Positions 1 through 9,052 of a stretch of DNA of 64,000 nt are shown piece by piece. Below the pieces are notes generated by a model. That model searched no databases and was not told the DNA's origin. It was given only the letters and a program-made list of their open reading frames with translations. How positions within the stretch are numbered: the first letter of the stretch is position 1; the number at the start of each line of letters is the position of its first letter. The position numbers and the translations under genes were made by a program. The stretch covers positions 1 through 64,000 of the forward strand of contig CAILNT010000015.1 in the NCBI GenBank assembly GCA_903835655.1. Direction: 5' to 3'. The DNA comes from an uncultured Pseudomonadota bacterium. Lineage in GTDB: Bacteria; Pseudomonadota; Gammaproteobacteria; Burkholderiales; Thiobacillaceae.

Positions 1-2
1 CT

Positions 3-50
3 AAAGCGGCAACAGCCACGCTCTGCCTGCGCTACGAATGCGCCCGATGA
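3..50 (+). CDS. possible 3' end of an upstream gene, partial
   Basis: One frame is open from the window edge to a TGA at 48-50. That TGA overlaps the preferred livF start in an ATGA arrangement, which is common between translationally coupled genes. Only 15 residues are visible, and they show no recognisable LivG-type tail. The call rests only on the overlap and on the expectation that livF follows another liv gene. A chance open frame is possible. Confidence 0.25.
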   Translation, partial: KAATATLCLRYECAR

Positions 51-760
51 CCGCCCCCCTGCTCTCGGTCCACGACCTCAAGGTGGCTTATGGCGGCATC
101 CACGCGGTGCGCGGCATCGATTTCGAGGTCGGCCGCGGTGAACTGGTCTGCCTGATCGGCGCCAACGGCGCGGGCAAGAGCAGCACGCTCAAGGGTCTGA
201 TGGGCCTAGTCGCGCATGAGGGTGCCATCGAGTTCGACGGCGAACGCCTGCAACACCAGGCCACCCATGCCATCGTCGCCCGTGGACTCGCCCTGGTGCC
301 GGAAGGCCGCGGCATCTTCGGCCGCCTGACCGTGGCGGAGAATCTGGACATGGGCGCCTATACGCGCCGCGACCGTGCCGGAATCAAGGCGGATCTGGGG
401 CGCGCCTACGAACTCTTCCCGCGGCTGGCGGAGCGCCGCGTGCAACTGGCGGGCACCTTGTCGGGCGGCGAACAGCAGATGCTCGCGATCGCCCGCGCCC
501 TGATGGGCCGGCCGCGCCTGCTGCTACTGGATGAACCGAGCATGGGCCTGGCCCCGCTGATGGTGAGGAAGATCTACGAGACCATCGCCGACATCGCCGC
601 GGAAGGCGTCACCCTCCTGCTGGTGGAACAGAACGCCAGGCTGGCGCTCAAGGTGAGTCAGCGCGCCTATGTCATGGAAAGTGGCGCCATCACGCTCACC
701 GGCGCCAGTGCCCACCTGGCGAACGATCCCCAGGTGCGCGCCGCTTATCTGGGCGAGTGA
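47..760 (+). CDS. livF: branched-chain amino acid ABC transporter ATP-binding protein LivF
   Basis: Cytoplasmic ATPase that powers a high-affinity branched-chain amino acid (or related amide/urea) importer with LivG, LivH, LivM and a binding protein. The protein shows Walker A GANGAGKS at about residues 38-45, the signature LSGGEQQ, a Walker B LLLLDEPSMGLAP and the switch His region LLVEQNA. SMGLAP after Walker B is typical of LivF. Its 237 residues match the family length. An in-frame ATG at 38 is also possible; 47 is preferred because MTAPLLSV leads straight into the first strand and forms an ATGA overlap with a frame upstream. The rest of the operon would lie before the window. The substrate cannot be read from the ATPase alone. 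Confidence 0.88.
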   Translation: MTAPLLSVHDLKVAYGGIHAVRGIDFEVGRGELVCLIGANGAGKSSTLKGLMGLVAHEGAIEFDGERLQHQATHAIVARGLALVPEGRGIFGRLTVAENLDMGAYTRRDRAGIKADLGRAYELFPRLAERRVQLAGTLSGGEQQMLAIARALMGRPRLLLLDEPSMGLAPLMVRKIYETIADIAAEGVTLLLVEQNARLALKVSQRAYVMESGAITLTGASAHLANDPQVRAAYLGE

Positions 761-762
761 CA

Positions 763-804
763 TTGATTTCCTGCCAGGAGTTACTCAGTTAGAATTAGTC
801 TAAT
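763..804 (+). promoter_or_regulatory. candidate operator/promoter upstream of the peroxiredoxin gene
   Basis: The 15 bases at 789-803 form a perfect dyad, TTAGA-N5-TCTAA, and a smaller one, ATTAG-T-CTAAT, lies at 794-804. A -10-like TAGAAT (790-795) is embedded in the dyad, so a bound regulator could compete with or contact RNA polymerase; no good -35 is seen at normal spacing. The TAG-N7-CTA core resembles half of the OxyR ATAG-N7-CTAT pattern, and an oxyR gene is present at 35793. An Fe-S regulator such as IscR is an alternative. The regulator is inference. Confidence 0.4.
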
Positions 805-877
805 CCGGTGACGTGGGTGCGGTCCAGCCCGCCACCGCACCGCCGGCCCATTCCTTCCATTCGATGAGGTAAGCACC

Positions 878-1480
878 ATGTCCGTACTAGTTGGCAAGCA
901 AGCACCCGATTTCACCGCCGTCGCCGTCATGGGCGACAACAGCTTCAACGAAAGCTTCACCCTGTCCGCCCAGACCCAGGGCAAATACGCGGTGGTGTTC
1001 TTCTACCCGCTCGACTTCACCTTCGTGTGCCCGTCCGAACTGATCGCCTTCGACCACCGCCTCTCCGAATTCAAGGCGCGCAACGTGGAAGTCATCGGCG
1101 TCTCCATCGACTCCCACTTCTCCCATCTGGCCTGGAAGAACACCGCGGTCAACAACGGTGGCATCGGCCAGGTGCGTTACCCCCTGGTGGCCGACATCAA
1201 GCACAGCATCTGCCAGGCGTATGACGTCGAGCACGCGGACGGCATCGCCTTCCGCGGCTCCTTCCTGATCGACAAGTCGGGCATGGTGCGCCACCAGGTC
1301 GTCAACGACCTGCCGCTCGGCCGCGACATCGACGAAATGCTGCGCGTCATCGACGCCTTGCAGTTCACCGAAGAGCACGGCGAAGTTTGCCCGGCCGGCT
1401 GGAAGAAGGGCGATGCCGGCATGAAGGCCAGCACCGCCGGCGTGGCCGAATACCTGGCCCAGCACGCCAGCGAACTGTAA
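878..1480 (+). CDS. 2-Cys peroxiredoxin (AhpC/Prx1 type)
   Basis: Cytoplasmic thiol peroxidase that reduces hydrogen peroxide, organic peroxides and peroxynitrite. The peroxidatic cysteine is Cys51 in DFTFVCPSE, with the usual Pro44 and Thr48 before it. The resolving cysteine is Cys171 in EVCPAGW, so this is a typical dimeric 2-Cys enzyme. Its 200 residues are the normal family length. A GAGGT ribosome binding site lies 8 bases before the ATG. The gene stands alone: a dyad-containing leader lies upstream and a strong hairpin terminator downstream. No reductase (AhpF or AhpD) is adjacent, so electrons probably come from thioredoxin or glutaredoxin; that is inference. OxyR control is plausible. 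Confidence 0.93.
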   Translation: MSVLVGKQAPDFTAVAVMGDNSFNESFTLSAQTQGKYAVVFFYPLDFTFVCPSELIAFDHRLSEFKARNVEVIGVSIDSHFSHLAWKNTAVNNGGIGQVRYPLVADIKHSICQAYDVEHADGIAFRGSFLIDKSGMVRHQVVNDLPLGRDIDEMLRVIDALQFTEEHGEVCPAGWKKGDAGMKASTAGVAEYLAQHASEL

Positions 1481-1504
1481 TTCCGCGCTTACCCAGGCGG
1501 CGAC

Positions 1505-1531
1505 ACGGGGGCTTGGGCCCCCGTTTTTTTT
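1505..1531 (+). terminator. rho-independent terminator after the peroxiredoxin gene
   Basis: An 8-bp perfect stem (1505-1512 with 1517-1524) closes a 4-base TTGG loop and runs into eight T residues on the plus strand. It begins 24 bases after the stop codon. The opposite gene ends at 1541, so the hairpin also separates convergent transcripts. Confidence 0.93.
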
Positions 1532-1540
1532 GCCCAATGT

Positions 1541-3727
1541 CTAGCGCATCAACCGAAGTATCGCTTCGGGAGCGATCGGCCTGGAGAGCAGATATCCCTG
1601 TCCGGCGTGGCAGCCTTCCTGGCGCAGGAAGGCCAGTTGCTCGGCGGTTTCTATGCCTTCGGCGACGATCCTCAGGTTCATGGTGCGAGCCATGGCGATG
1701 ATGGCGCGGACGATGGCTACGTCGTCGCCGTTTCCGGGAGTCTCGGAGACGAAGGCGCGGTCGATCTTGAGCACGTCGATGGGCAGGTGGCGCAGATGGC
1801 TCAAGGAGGAGAAACCCGTGCCGAAATCGTCGATGTAGATCGTCACGCCCATCTCGCGCAGGGCCACCAGCGTGCGCACGCTGTACTGAAAGTTGGGCAT
1901 GGCCGCGCTTTCCGTGACCTCGACACCCAGGCAGTCTGGCGGCATGCCCGTCTCCCCCAGGATGTCGCGCATGCGCTCGATGAGATTGCTTTGCAAGAAC
2001 TGGTGCGGGGAGAGATTGACGGAAACGCAACCCACGTCCAGACCGGATCGGCGCCAGGACAGGAATTGCTGGCAGGCGCGGCGCAGCACCCAGTAGCCGA
2101 TTTCCACGATCAGGCCGGTCTCCTCGGCGATACGGATGAAGTCGATCGTCGGAATGAGACCCCGCTCCGGGTGGTTCCAGCGCAGCAAGGCTTCAACGCC
2201 GCTCCAGTTGCCACTGGCCAGGTCCTGCTGCGGCTGATAGTAGAGTTCGAGACTCTCCAGACGCACCGCGTGGCGCAAGTCATTTTCCAGGTCGAGGTGA
2301 ACCACCTGTTTTTCATCGAAGCTCTGGGTGTAGCAGTGGTAGGTGTTGCGGCCGTGTTCCTTGGCCTGGTACATGGCGATGTCGGCGTGGCGGATGATGT
2401 CTTCGGCTGTCGTGCCGTCCGCCGGGAAGTGGCTGATGCCGATGCTGGCGCTGATGTGGTACTGGCGGCCGTCCAGATCGAAAGGATCGGCCATGGTGGC
2501 GAGCAGCTTCCGGGCGACGATCTGCGAGTCTTTCTCGGCGTCGGTGTTCGACAGCAGGATCATGAATTCGTCGCCGCCCATGCGCGCGACGGTGTCCACT
2601 TCGCGCAGGGACGCGGTGATGCGTCGGCTGACCTCGACCAGCAGGTGGTCGCCGGTGCTGTGTCCCAGGGTGTCGTTGATGTTCTTGAAACGGTCCAGGT
2701 CGATGAAGAGCAGGGCGAATTGGCGATTGTTGCGGCGGGAATCGGCGATGGCCTGGTTCAGCCTGTCCATGAACAAGTGGCGGTTGGGCAGGTCGGTCGT
2801 GGCGTCGTAATAAGCGAGTTTGTGCAGCCGTTCCCGCATTCTCTCCTCGATGGTGATATCGGAGAAAACGCCCACGTAATAGGCGGGCTTGCGTTCGTCG
2901 TCGAATACGGTGCTGATGCTGATCCACTCGGGGAAAATTTCGCCCGAGGCACGTCGGTTCCAGACCTCGCCGCGCCAGTGCCCCTCCCGCGCGATGGCTT
3001 GCCACATTTCCTGGTAGAAGGTGGAGGTATGCTTGCCCGATTGCAGGATGCTGGGATTCTTCCCCTGAACCTGTTTCAGGGTGAACCCGGTCGTTTTCTC
3101 GAAGGCGGAGTTGACGAAGCAGATCTGGCCGTTGGCCTTGGTAATCAACACGCCTTCCAGTGTGTTTTCGATGGCCGCACTCTTTACCCGCAGCTCCTCG
3201 GTCAACCTGTGCATCGAGCTGACGTCGCTGATGGCCGCGAACCAGTGGCTCCCCATGTCGTCCGGCTTGTCCAGGCGATGCAGCTTGAGCAGGATGTTCA
3301 GATTCTTCTGCTCCTCGCCATGGCTGCGAAAACGTAGGGTCTGCTCGACCGTGAGCGCCCGGTTGCTCAGCATGTCGAGCAGGATGGGCTGATCCTCGGG
3401 AGGCAGGTTGCGGGCCAGGGGATAACCGATAAGCTGGCGACGTTCCCTGTTCAGCAACTGGCTGAGCGTCAGATTGCACTCGATGACGACGCCACGGGCG
3501 TCCAGCGTGCAGTAGCTGACCGGGGAGGCGTCATAGAGGCGGGAGTAGCGGTCGCGCGAGGCGGCGAGCGTCACCTGCGTCTCGCGCAGCTCGTCGTTTT
3601 GCATCTCCAGTTCGATCTGATGGACGCGGAGTTCGTGAACCAGGCGCCGGACTTCCTCCGGTCCGAGGTCCAGTGTGTCTTCGCCGTACTCCGCCCTGCT
3701 TTCGGCCAGATTTCGCATGTGATTCAT
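1541..3727 (-). CDS. PAS-PAS-GGDEF-EAL cyclic-di-GMP signalling protein
   Basis: Predicted to make and/or degrade c-di-GMP. No membrane segment is visible, so it is probably cytosolic. Residues 1-60 hold the helix [13 protein letters not shown], shared with the kinase at 13974. Two PAS domains follow (about 60-175 and 185-300). The GGDEF domain has an intact MGGDEF active site and an inhibitory RxxD site (REVD) five residues before it. The EAL domain keeps the EALLRW, VNLSPHQF, VEVTESA, IDDFGTGFSSL, LKIDRAF, AEGIET and HAGQGYL motifs, so both catalytic halves look active. The ATG has a GAGGAA site about 8 bases upstream. It starts 27 bases after the CheB-CheR gene and is probably co-transcribed with it. 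Which activity dominates in the cell cannot be read from sequence. Confidence 0.9.
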   Translation of the reverse strand: MNHMRNLAESRAEYGEDTLDLGPEEVRRLVHELRVHQIELEMQNDELRETQVTLAASRDRYSRLYDASPVSYCTLDARGVVIECNLTLSQLLNRERRQLIGYPLARNLPPEDQPILLDMLSNRALTVEQTLRFRSHGEEQKNLNILLKLHRLDKPDDMGSHWFAAISDVSSMHRLTEELRVKSAAIENTLEGVLITKANGQICFVNSAFEKTTGFTLKQVQGKNPSILQSGKHTSTFYQEMWQAIAREGHWRGEVWNRRASGEIFPEWISISTVFDDERKPAYYVGVFSDITIEERMRERLHKLAYYDATTDLPNRHLFMDRLNQAIADSRRNNRQFALLFIDLDRFKNINDTLGHSTGDHLLVEVSRRITASLREVDTVARMGGDEFMILLSNTDAEKDSQIVARKLLATMADPFDLDGRQYHISASIGISHFPADGTTAEDIIRHADIAMYQAKEHGRNTYHCYTQSFDEKQVVHLDLENDLRHAVRLESLELYYQPQQDLASGNWSGVEALLRWNHPERGLIPTIDFIRIAEETGLIVEIGYWVLRRACQQFLSWRRSGLDVGCVSVNLSPHQFLQSNLIERMRDILGETGMPPDCLGVEVTESAAMPNFQYSVRTLVALREMGVTIYIDDFGTGFSSLSHLRHLPIDVLKIDRAFVSETPGNGDDVAIVRAIIAMARTMNLRIVAEGIETAEQLAFLRQEGCHAGQGYLLSRPIAPEAILRLMR

Positions 3728-3754
3728 CCCTGGTTCCTCGATCGATTCCCGGTC

Positions 3755-6700
3755 TTAGCCGGGTTTTCCGGTGCAAGCCTCGGGCACGCACCCGGTGGGT
3801 CGTGGCTGCCCTATGGAGATGATGCCCATGTGACGCCCTTCGTCGTCGTGAAACGGGGTGTTGTTCCAGAAGATATCGCGCAACTGGCCGTCCTTGCAGA
3901 GGATCGGGCTGTGGTGGTGGCTGGGCAGTTCGCCAGCCCCGTCGGCGTAAGCCGCGTACACCGCCCTGACCGGGCCGCGCAACGCCTCGGGCACGCACAG
4001 GTCGATCCAGAGGTTGCCCATCAGCTCCTCGCGATTCCAGCCGCTGAGCTCCGTGAAATACGGGTTGAGGTAAAGCACCCGCCCCTCTTCATTCACATGC
4101 AGGGCAATGAGACGAAGGTTGTCGAGGGTGGCGCGGAATAAATGCTCGGATCGGGCCCGGGCAAGGGCGGTCATCCGCCTCTCGGTAATGTCCTTGGCGA
4201 TCCCCGCCATGCGCGTCGACTTGCCCTGGGCATCGGCATACACCGCACCGTGTTCCAGCATCCAGCGTATCTCGCCGTTGTCGGGGCGGATGATGCGGTG
4301 TTCGATCCGATAGGGCCGGCTCGTATCCTCCAGACTGAGTCGGATCGCCTCCTTGACCTTAAGCCGGTCCTCCGCGGGGATGACCTTGAGGAAGGCGTCC
4401 AAGGTGCCCGCGAACCTGCCGGGGGCGAAGCCAAACAGCTTCTCGATGTTTTCGGACAAGACCATTTCGCCACTGGCGACGTTCCAGTCCCAGCTTCCCA
4501 TGTGTGCTGCGATCTGGGCGAGCCGGTCGCGTTCCTGAGTCTGTTCCAGCTTTTTCTGTATGGCCTTGGTGGACTCGATGTCCACGAAGGTGAGCAGGAC
4601 ACCGGAGTAGAGGTTGGGGCTGATGCGATAGGGGTAGATACGCATCAGGTGGCTGCGGCCTGTTTTATCCTTGACTTCTTGTTCCAGAGCCTCGTGGGTG
4701 TCGTTGACCTGCCGGCTGAGGGCGTCGAGGTTGACGTCCTGAAGCTCGTGGACCAGATGGTCGAAGGGGCGGCCGATGTCCTGATCGATGATGCGGATGA
4801 AGCGGGCGACTTCCGGGGTGAAGCGGCGGATTTCCAGGTTTCGGTCGAGAAACAGGGTGGCGATGCGGGTATTCAGCAAGAGATTGTCGAGGTCGTTGTT
4901 GACCTCGGTCAGCTCGGTGATCTTGCCTTGCAGCTCGGCGTTGACGGTGTAGAGCTCCTCGTTGACCGATTGCAGTTCCTCGTTCGTGCTTTGCAGCTCT
5001 TCGTTGCTGGCCAGCAGCTCCTCGTTGGTGGCCTGTAATTCCTCGTTGGAGGTTTCCAGCTCCTCGACGGTGGCTTGCAGATTCTCGCGGGTGAACTGGA
5101 GTTCCTGGTCCAGGTCGTTGATGCGCTGCTCGGCATCCCGACCCACGTCATAGCTCAGCGCCTCCTGCTGCTTGTATTCGCTGGCGCCGGGCTGATGTTC
5201 CAGGATGAATACCGCCAGGAGCGGCACCTGGCCCTTGCGGGTCGGCAGCGGGAGGAGGCGCATGTTGACCAGGCGCTGAGGCTTGCCTTCGTCGCGCAGG
5301 TGGATGTTGTTGTAATTGATCTCCTTCCCGTCATGCAGCGCCTTTTGCACCCCGGTGGAGAGCGGAATGGCCAGGTCACGGTGGGCGAGCTTGCTGGCAT
5401 CGCTCAACATCTTGCCTGCGGGGAAGCGCAGGTAGTCGTTTGCGTTGCCCACGACATGCAGCAATTCCATCTGTTCGTTGAGCACCATGGTGAAGGGCAG
5501 GTAATCGCCGCTGATGCCTTGCAGCAGCCGCTCGCCGATGCGCTCCTCTTCCGCCGCGCTGTATGCGTTGCCGCGCGCGTGGGTCTCCGTCCTGGGCGGA
5601 TGGTGGCGTCCGCTGGCGCTGAAGTTGATGGTGGAGGGGGAAAGCATGTCCCGACGCTTCTTGCCGCGCGAATGGTAGAGCCGCCACTTGTTGTGCAGAG
5701 GCTCGAAGTATTCGGCCATGTCGCCGGTCGTTTCACTGGAGCCGAGAAACAGGATGCCGCCGGGATTGAGTGAGAAATTGAAAAGTTCCATCACCCGCTG
5801 CTGTAGCACGGTTTGCAGATAAATCAGCAGATTGCGGCAACTCACCAGCTCCAGATTGGTGAATGGCGGGTCCTTGACCAGATTGTGCTGGGCGAAGACC
5901 ACCATCTCGCGGATGTGCCGGGCAATCTGAAAACCGTCGTCGCGCCGATAGAAGTATTTGGCGAGCAATTCCGGCGGCACGTCGGCGGAGATGCTGTCGG
6001 GATAGATGCCCGCGCCGGCGAAGGCGATCGCCTCTCGATCGACATCGGTGGCGAATATCTTGACCTGAACGAGCCGGCCCAGATAGGCCATGACTTCATG
6101 GCAAAGTATGGCGATGGAATACGCTTCCTCGCCGGTGGAACACGCGGCCACCCAGATGCGTATGGGCTGATCCCCCCGCTCCCGCATCAGCTGCGGCAGC
6201 CAGATTTCGCGCAACTCCTTGTAGGCGTGCGGGTCACGGAAGAAATTGGTGACGCCGATCAGCAAGTCGCGGTGCAGGCAATCGATCTCCTTGGGGAATC
6301 CATCCAGGTAACGAACATAGTCTTGCAGGGAAATGATCTGGTTTACCGTCATGCGCCGCTCGATGCGGCGCACTACGGTATTGGGCTTGTAATAGGTGAA
6401 GTCGATGCCGGTCTTCTCCCGCAGCAAGGCGAAGATGCGGTTCAGCCCGCCTTCGTCGCTCAGCAGGGTGTCGCTGCTTTCCTGTTTGCTGGCGTAGGGA
6501 TGCTTGATGTAGGAGATGAGTTCGGCGGGCATGTCTTCCGGCGCCAGGATGTAATCCACCAGGCCGGTGGCGATGGCGGAACGGGGCATGCCATCGAAGC
6601 CGGCGGTCTCCATGCTCTGCACCATGACCATACCGACTTTTTCCTTGATGGCCCGTACCCCCCGCGTGCCGTCGGAGCCGGTGCCGGAAAGGATGATGCC

Positions 6701-7093
6701 CACGGCCATGTCGCATTGGTCCTCGGCCAATGAAGTGAGAAAGATGTCGATCGGCAGGTTGATGCCGCCCTGGCGCACCTGCTCGGTGAGCAGCAACTTG
6801 CCATGGAAGATGCGCAGATCGTGATTGGGCGGAATCAGGTAGACATGGTTGGCCAGGACCTGCATCCCCTCCACGGCCCGCTGCACCGGCATCGCGGTGC
6901 GCTTGGACAACAACTCGGTCATCAGGCTCTTGTGGTCTGGCGACAAGTGCTGGACGACGATAAAGGCGCACCCGCTCTGGGTGTCCATGTTGTTGAAGAA
7001 GGCGTCGATCGCCTCCAATCCGCCGGCGGAAGCGCCGATGCCGACATAGTGGGTCGGCGCCAAAGCGGGAATGTCTGGATTCGTGGGAGCCAT
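3755..7093 (-). CDS. CheB-CheR-coiled-coil-PAS fusion sensor protein
   Basis: A fused chemotaxis-type methylesterase and methyltransferase with sensory domains. With the preferred start it has 1112 residues. CheB spans about 14-200, with Ser22 in GASAGG, His49 in QHLSPDH and Asp141 in SGTGSDG. CheR spans about 213-485, with SAM-site residues in [12 protein letters not shown] and the CRNLLIYL motif. Next come a PAS-like region, a heptad coiled coil of repeated [12 protein letters not shown] units, and two or more C-terminal PAS domains. No kinase or receiver domain is present. The open frame allows a start at 7144, but 7093 (MAPTNPD) fits the CheB boundary; neither has a good ribosome binding site. 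It is divergent from the FixJ-like regulator and followed by the GGDEF-EAL gene. Its modification target is unknown. Confidence 0.87.
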   Translation of the reverse strand: MAPTNPDIPALAPTHYVGIGASAGGLEAIDAFFNNMDTQSGCAFIVVQHLSPDHKSLMTELLSKRTAMPVQRAVEGMQVLANHVYLIPPNHDLRIFHGKLLLTEQVRQGGINLPIDIFLTSLAEDQCDMAVGIILSGTGSDGTRGVRAIKEKVGMVMVQSMETAGFDGMPRSAIATGLVDYILAPEDMPAELISYIKHPYASKQESSDTLLSDEGGLNRIFALLREKTGIDFTYYKPNTVVRRIERRMTVNQIISLQDYVRYLDGFPKEIDCLHRDLLIGVTNFFRDPHAYKELREIWLPQLMRERGDQPIRIWVAACSTGEEAYSIAILCHEVMAYLGRLVQVKIFATDVDREAIAFAGAGIYPDSISADVPPELLAKYFYRRDDGFQIARHIREMVVFAQHNLVKDPPFTNLELVSCRNLLIYLQTVLQQRVMELFNFSLNPGGILFLGSSETTGDMAEYFEPLHNKWRLYHSRGKKRRDMLSPSTINFSASGRHHPPRTETHARGNAYSAAEEERIGERLLQGISGDYLPFTMVLNEQMELLHVVGNANDYLRFPAGKMLSDASKLAHRDLAIPLSTGVQKALHDGKEINYNNIHLRDEGKPQRLVNMRLLPLPTRKGQVPLLAVFILEHQPGASEYKQQEALSYDVGRDAEQRINDLDQELQFTRENLQATVEELETSNEELQATNEELLASNEELQSTNEELQSVNEELYTVNAELQGKITELTEVNNDLDNLLLNTRIATLFLDRNLEIRRFTPEVARFIRIIDQDIGRPFDHLVHELQDVNLDALSRQVNDTHEALEQEVKDKTGRSHLMRIYPYRISPNLYSGVLLTFVDIESTKAIQKKLEQTQERDRLAQIAAHMGSWDWNVASGEMVLSENIEKLFGFAPGRFAGTLDAFLKVIPAEDRLKVKEAIRLSLEDTSRPYRIEHRIIRPDNGEIRWMLEHGAVYADAQGKSTRMAGIAKDITERRMTALARARSEHLFRATLDNLRLIALHVNEEGRVLYLNPYFTELSGWNREELMGNLWIDLCVPEALRGPVRAVYAAYADGAGELPSHHHSPILCKDGQLRDIFWNNTPFHDDEGRHMGIISIGQPRPTGCVPEACTGKPG

Positions 7094-7160
7094 GGCTTGA
7101 CGATGAAGGTTCGGTCCCGGGCAGTTTAACCACCCCTTCCTCATTCGGTAACAGGGAGAT

Positions 7161-7190
7161 TACTCACCCCTGCTGAGTGGATATACTCAG
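7161..7190. promoter_or_regulatory. three alternating ACTCA/TGAGT elements between divergent signalling genes
   Basis: ACTCA (7162-7166), TGAGT (7174-7178) and ACTCA (7185-7189) alternate. The last two form a perfect dyad, CTGAGT-N6-ACTCAG (7173-7190). A -10-like TATACT (7182-7187) for the plus-strand gene lies inside the dyad. This is a plausible operator for autoregulation by the adjacent LuxR-type regulator, but no experiment or known site supports that. Confidence 0.4.
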
Positions 7191-7214
7191 TAACCGGAAA
7201 AACAGGAAGTCCCC

Positions 7215-7886
7215 ATGAAGAAGAACGGCATGTCCCACTCTGGCCTGGGCGGGAGCACGCATTTGCAGCAGGTGTACATCGTCAATCGGGATACGGTGGC
7301 CAATTCGGTGCCCCGCCGCATGCTGGCCGATGTCGAAATCCAGTCGCGGGAATTCCTCACGCCGAGCGACCTGCTCCAGGCCCTGCCGCTGCCGTCGCCG
7401 GCCTGCTTCCTGATCGATTTCATCCTGCCACAGGTCGATGGCCTGCAACTGATGCAGATGCTGCGCCGGGCGGACGCCCACCAGCCCTGCATCTTCACCT
7501 CGATCCGGATCGACCCGGAACTGGTGATTTCCGCCATGAACCGGGGCGCCTTCGGATTCGTGAAGAAGCCCTTTCAGCAGATGGAGGTGCTGGAAGTCGT
7601 GCAGCGCGCGCTCAATCGCGATCATTCCGTCCACAAGCTGATGACGCAGGCCAAGACCTACCGCGACCGCAGGGATACCTTGAGTTCACGCGAACGGCAC
7701 ATCCTGGAGTTCCTGGAGCGTGGGCTATCCGCCAGCGAAGTGGGCAATCACTTGCGCATCAGCCACCGCACGGTGGAAAACCACCGCGCGCAAATATTGC
7801 GCAAGCTCGATCTGGCCAGTTCGACTCAATTGATCCGGCAGGTCACCCTGCTCGATGCATTCCGGGTGAGTGGCTTGCTGGATTGA
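7215..7886 (+). CDS. FixJ/NarL-type regulator with atypical receiver domain
   Basis: Two-domain transcription factor of 223 residues. Residues about 18-140 form a receiver domain with the phospho-acceptor candidate Asp68 (FLIDF) and Lys117/118 (FVKKP). The usual acidic pair at the end of the first strand is replaced by Asn24-Arg25 (YIVNRD), so Mg2+-dependent phosphorylation may be weak or absent. The C-terminal LuxR-type helix-turn-helix begins near residue 155 (LSSRERHILEFL) and ends in HRTVENHRAQILRKL. An AGGA site lies 8-9 bases before the ATG. The gene is divergent from the CheB-CheR-PAS gene and convergent with pilU, 9 bases apart. A role in the same pathway as the divergent sensor is inference. 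Confidence 0.85.
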   Translation: MKKNGMSHSGLGGSTHLQQVYIVNRDTVANSVPRRMLADVEIQSREFLTPSDLLQALPLPSPACFLIDFILPQVDGLQLMQMLRRADAHQPCIFTSIRIDPELVISAMNRGAFGFVKKPFQQMEVLEVVQRALNRDHSVHKLMTQAKTYRDRRDTLSSRERHILEFLERGLSASEVGNHLRISHRTVENHRAQILRKLDLASSTQLIRQVTLLDAFRVSGLLD

Positions 7887-7895
7887 GCGGCCGAG

Positions 7896-9038
7896 TCACA
7901 TGATGGCCAGACCGTTGTCATCTTCGCCTTCGCCCGTATCGTTTTGCGGCGGGCGGCGTACCAGATTACGCAACATCAGGCGCAGCTCGTTCTGGGAATC
8001 GGCGAAACGCAGCGCGGTTTCGGCCGCGACCTGTCCCGAGGCACACAGGTCGTACAGCGCCTGGTCGAAGGTGCACATGCCCATGTCCTTGGACTTGGCC
8101 ATGATGGACTTGAGCTCATGGACCTGGCCCTTGTGTACCAGGTCGGAGACCAGCGGACTGTTCAGCAACACTTCGATGGCCGGCACACGACCGCCGTCGA
8201 TCTTGGGAATCAGCCGCTGCGAGACGATGGCGCGCAAGTTGAGCGAGAGGTCCATCAAGAGTTGCGCGCGTCGGTCCATGCTAAAGAAGTTGATGATGCG
8301 ATCCAGCGCCTGGTTCGAGTTGTTGGCATGCAAGGTGGCCAGGCAGAGATGGCCGGTTTCGGCGAAGGAAATCGCGTATTCCATGGTCTCGCGATCGCGA
8401 ATCTCGCCGATCAGGATCACGTCCGGCGCCTGGCGCAGGGTGTTCTTCAGGGCGGCGAACCAGTTTTCCGTGTCCACCCCCACCTCGCGCTGCATGATCA
8501 GGCATTTCTTGTGCGGATGCATGAATTCGATCGGATCCTCGATGGTGATGATGTGGCCGCGCGAATTTTCGTTCCGGTGATCCAGCATGGCAGCCAGGCT
8601 GGTGGACTTGCCTGATCCGGTGCCGCCCACCATGAGGATCAATCCGCGCTTTTCCAGCACCACCCGGGCCAGGATCGGCGGCAGCCCGAGACCGGCCAGC
8701 GTGGGCACCTCGGTCTTGATGTGGCGCGCCACCAGCCCGGCCGAGCCGCGCTGCACGAACGCGTTCACGCGAAAACGGCCGACGCCATCGAGCGGGATCG
8801 CAAAATTGCATTCGCTGGTCTCGAGAAATTCGCTCTGCTGCTTTTCGTTCATGGCCGAACGCAGGATTTCATCGGCCTGCTCGCGGCTGATGGGCTTGGC
8901 GTTGAACAAGGTCATTTCCCCGTTGACCTTGATCGCGGGGGGCGAGCCAACGGTGATGAACAGATCGGAAGCGCCCTTCTCCAGCATGCTCTTGAGCAGT
9001 TCGCTCAGATAAGTAAAGTACGGGTTGTTTTCAGACAT
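7896..9038 (-). CDS. pilU: PilT-family retraction ATPase, PilU-like
   Basis: Hexameric cytoplasmic ATPase of the type IV pilus retraction group. The 380-residue protein has Walker A GGTGSGKS (about 138-145), the Asp box TIEDPIEF, Walker B DVILIGEIRD and the His box TGHLCLATLHANN. PilU-like features are the start SDLFITVGSPP, the GRFRVNAF segment and an acidic C-terminal tail (DTGEGEDD). The open frame runs to 9614, but the extension is antisense to the neighbouring gene's reading; MSENNPYF at 9038 is the family start. No pilT is adjacent, although PilU normally needs PilT to work, so pilT should lie elsewhere. It follows the epimerase-like gene by 14 bases and is probably co-transcribed. MSHA retraction also uses PilT, so it could act on the MSHA pilus. 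Confidence 0.9.
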   Translation of the reverse strand: MSENNPYFTYLSELLKSMLEKGASDLFITVGSPPAIKVNGEMTLFNAKPISREQADEILRSAMNEKQQSEFLETSECNFAIPLDGVGRFRVNAFVQRGSAGLVARHIKTEVPTLAGLGLPPILARVVLEKRGLILMVGGTGSGKSTSLAAMLDHRNENSRGHIITIEDPIEFMHPHKKCLIMQREVGVDTENWFAALKNTLRQAPDVILIGEIRDRETMEYAISFAETGHLCLATLHANNSNQALDRIINFFSMDRRAQLLMDLSLNLRAIVSQRLIPKIDGGRVPAIEVLLNSPLVSDLVHKGQVHELKSIMAKSKDMGMCTFDQALYDLCASGQVAAETALRFADSQNELRLMLRNLVRRPPQNDTGEGEDDNGLAIM

Positions 9039-9052
9039 GTAGGCGTGGCGGG

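Noticed and set aside
1607-3337. 576-residue open frame on the plus strand
   Set aside because: It is antisense to the GGDEF-EAL gene, whose catalytic motifs are complete.
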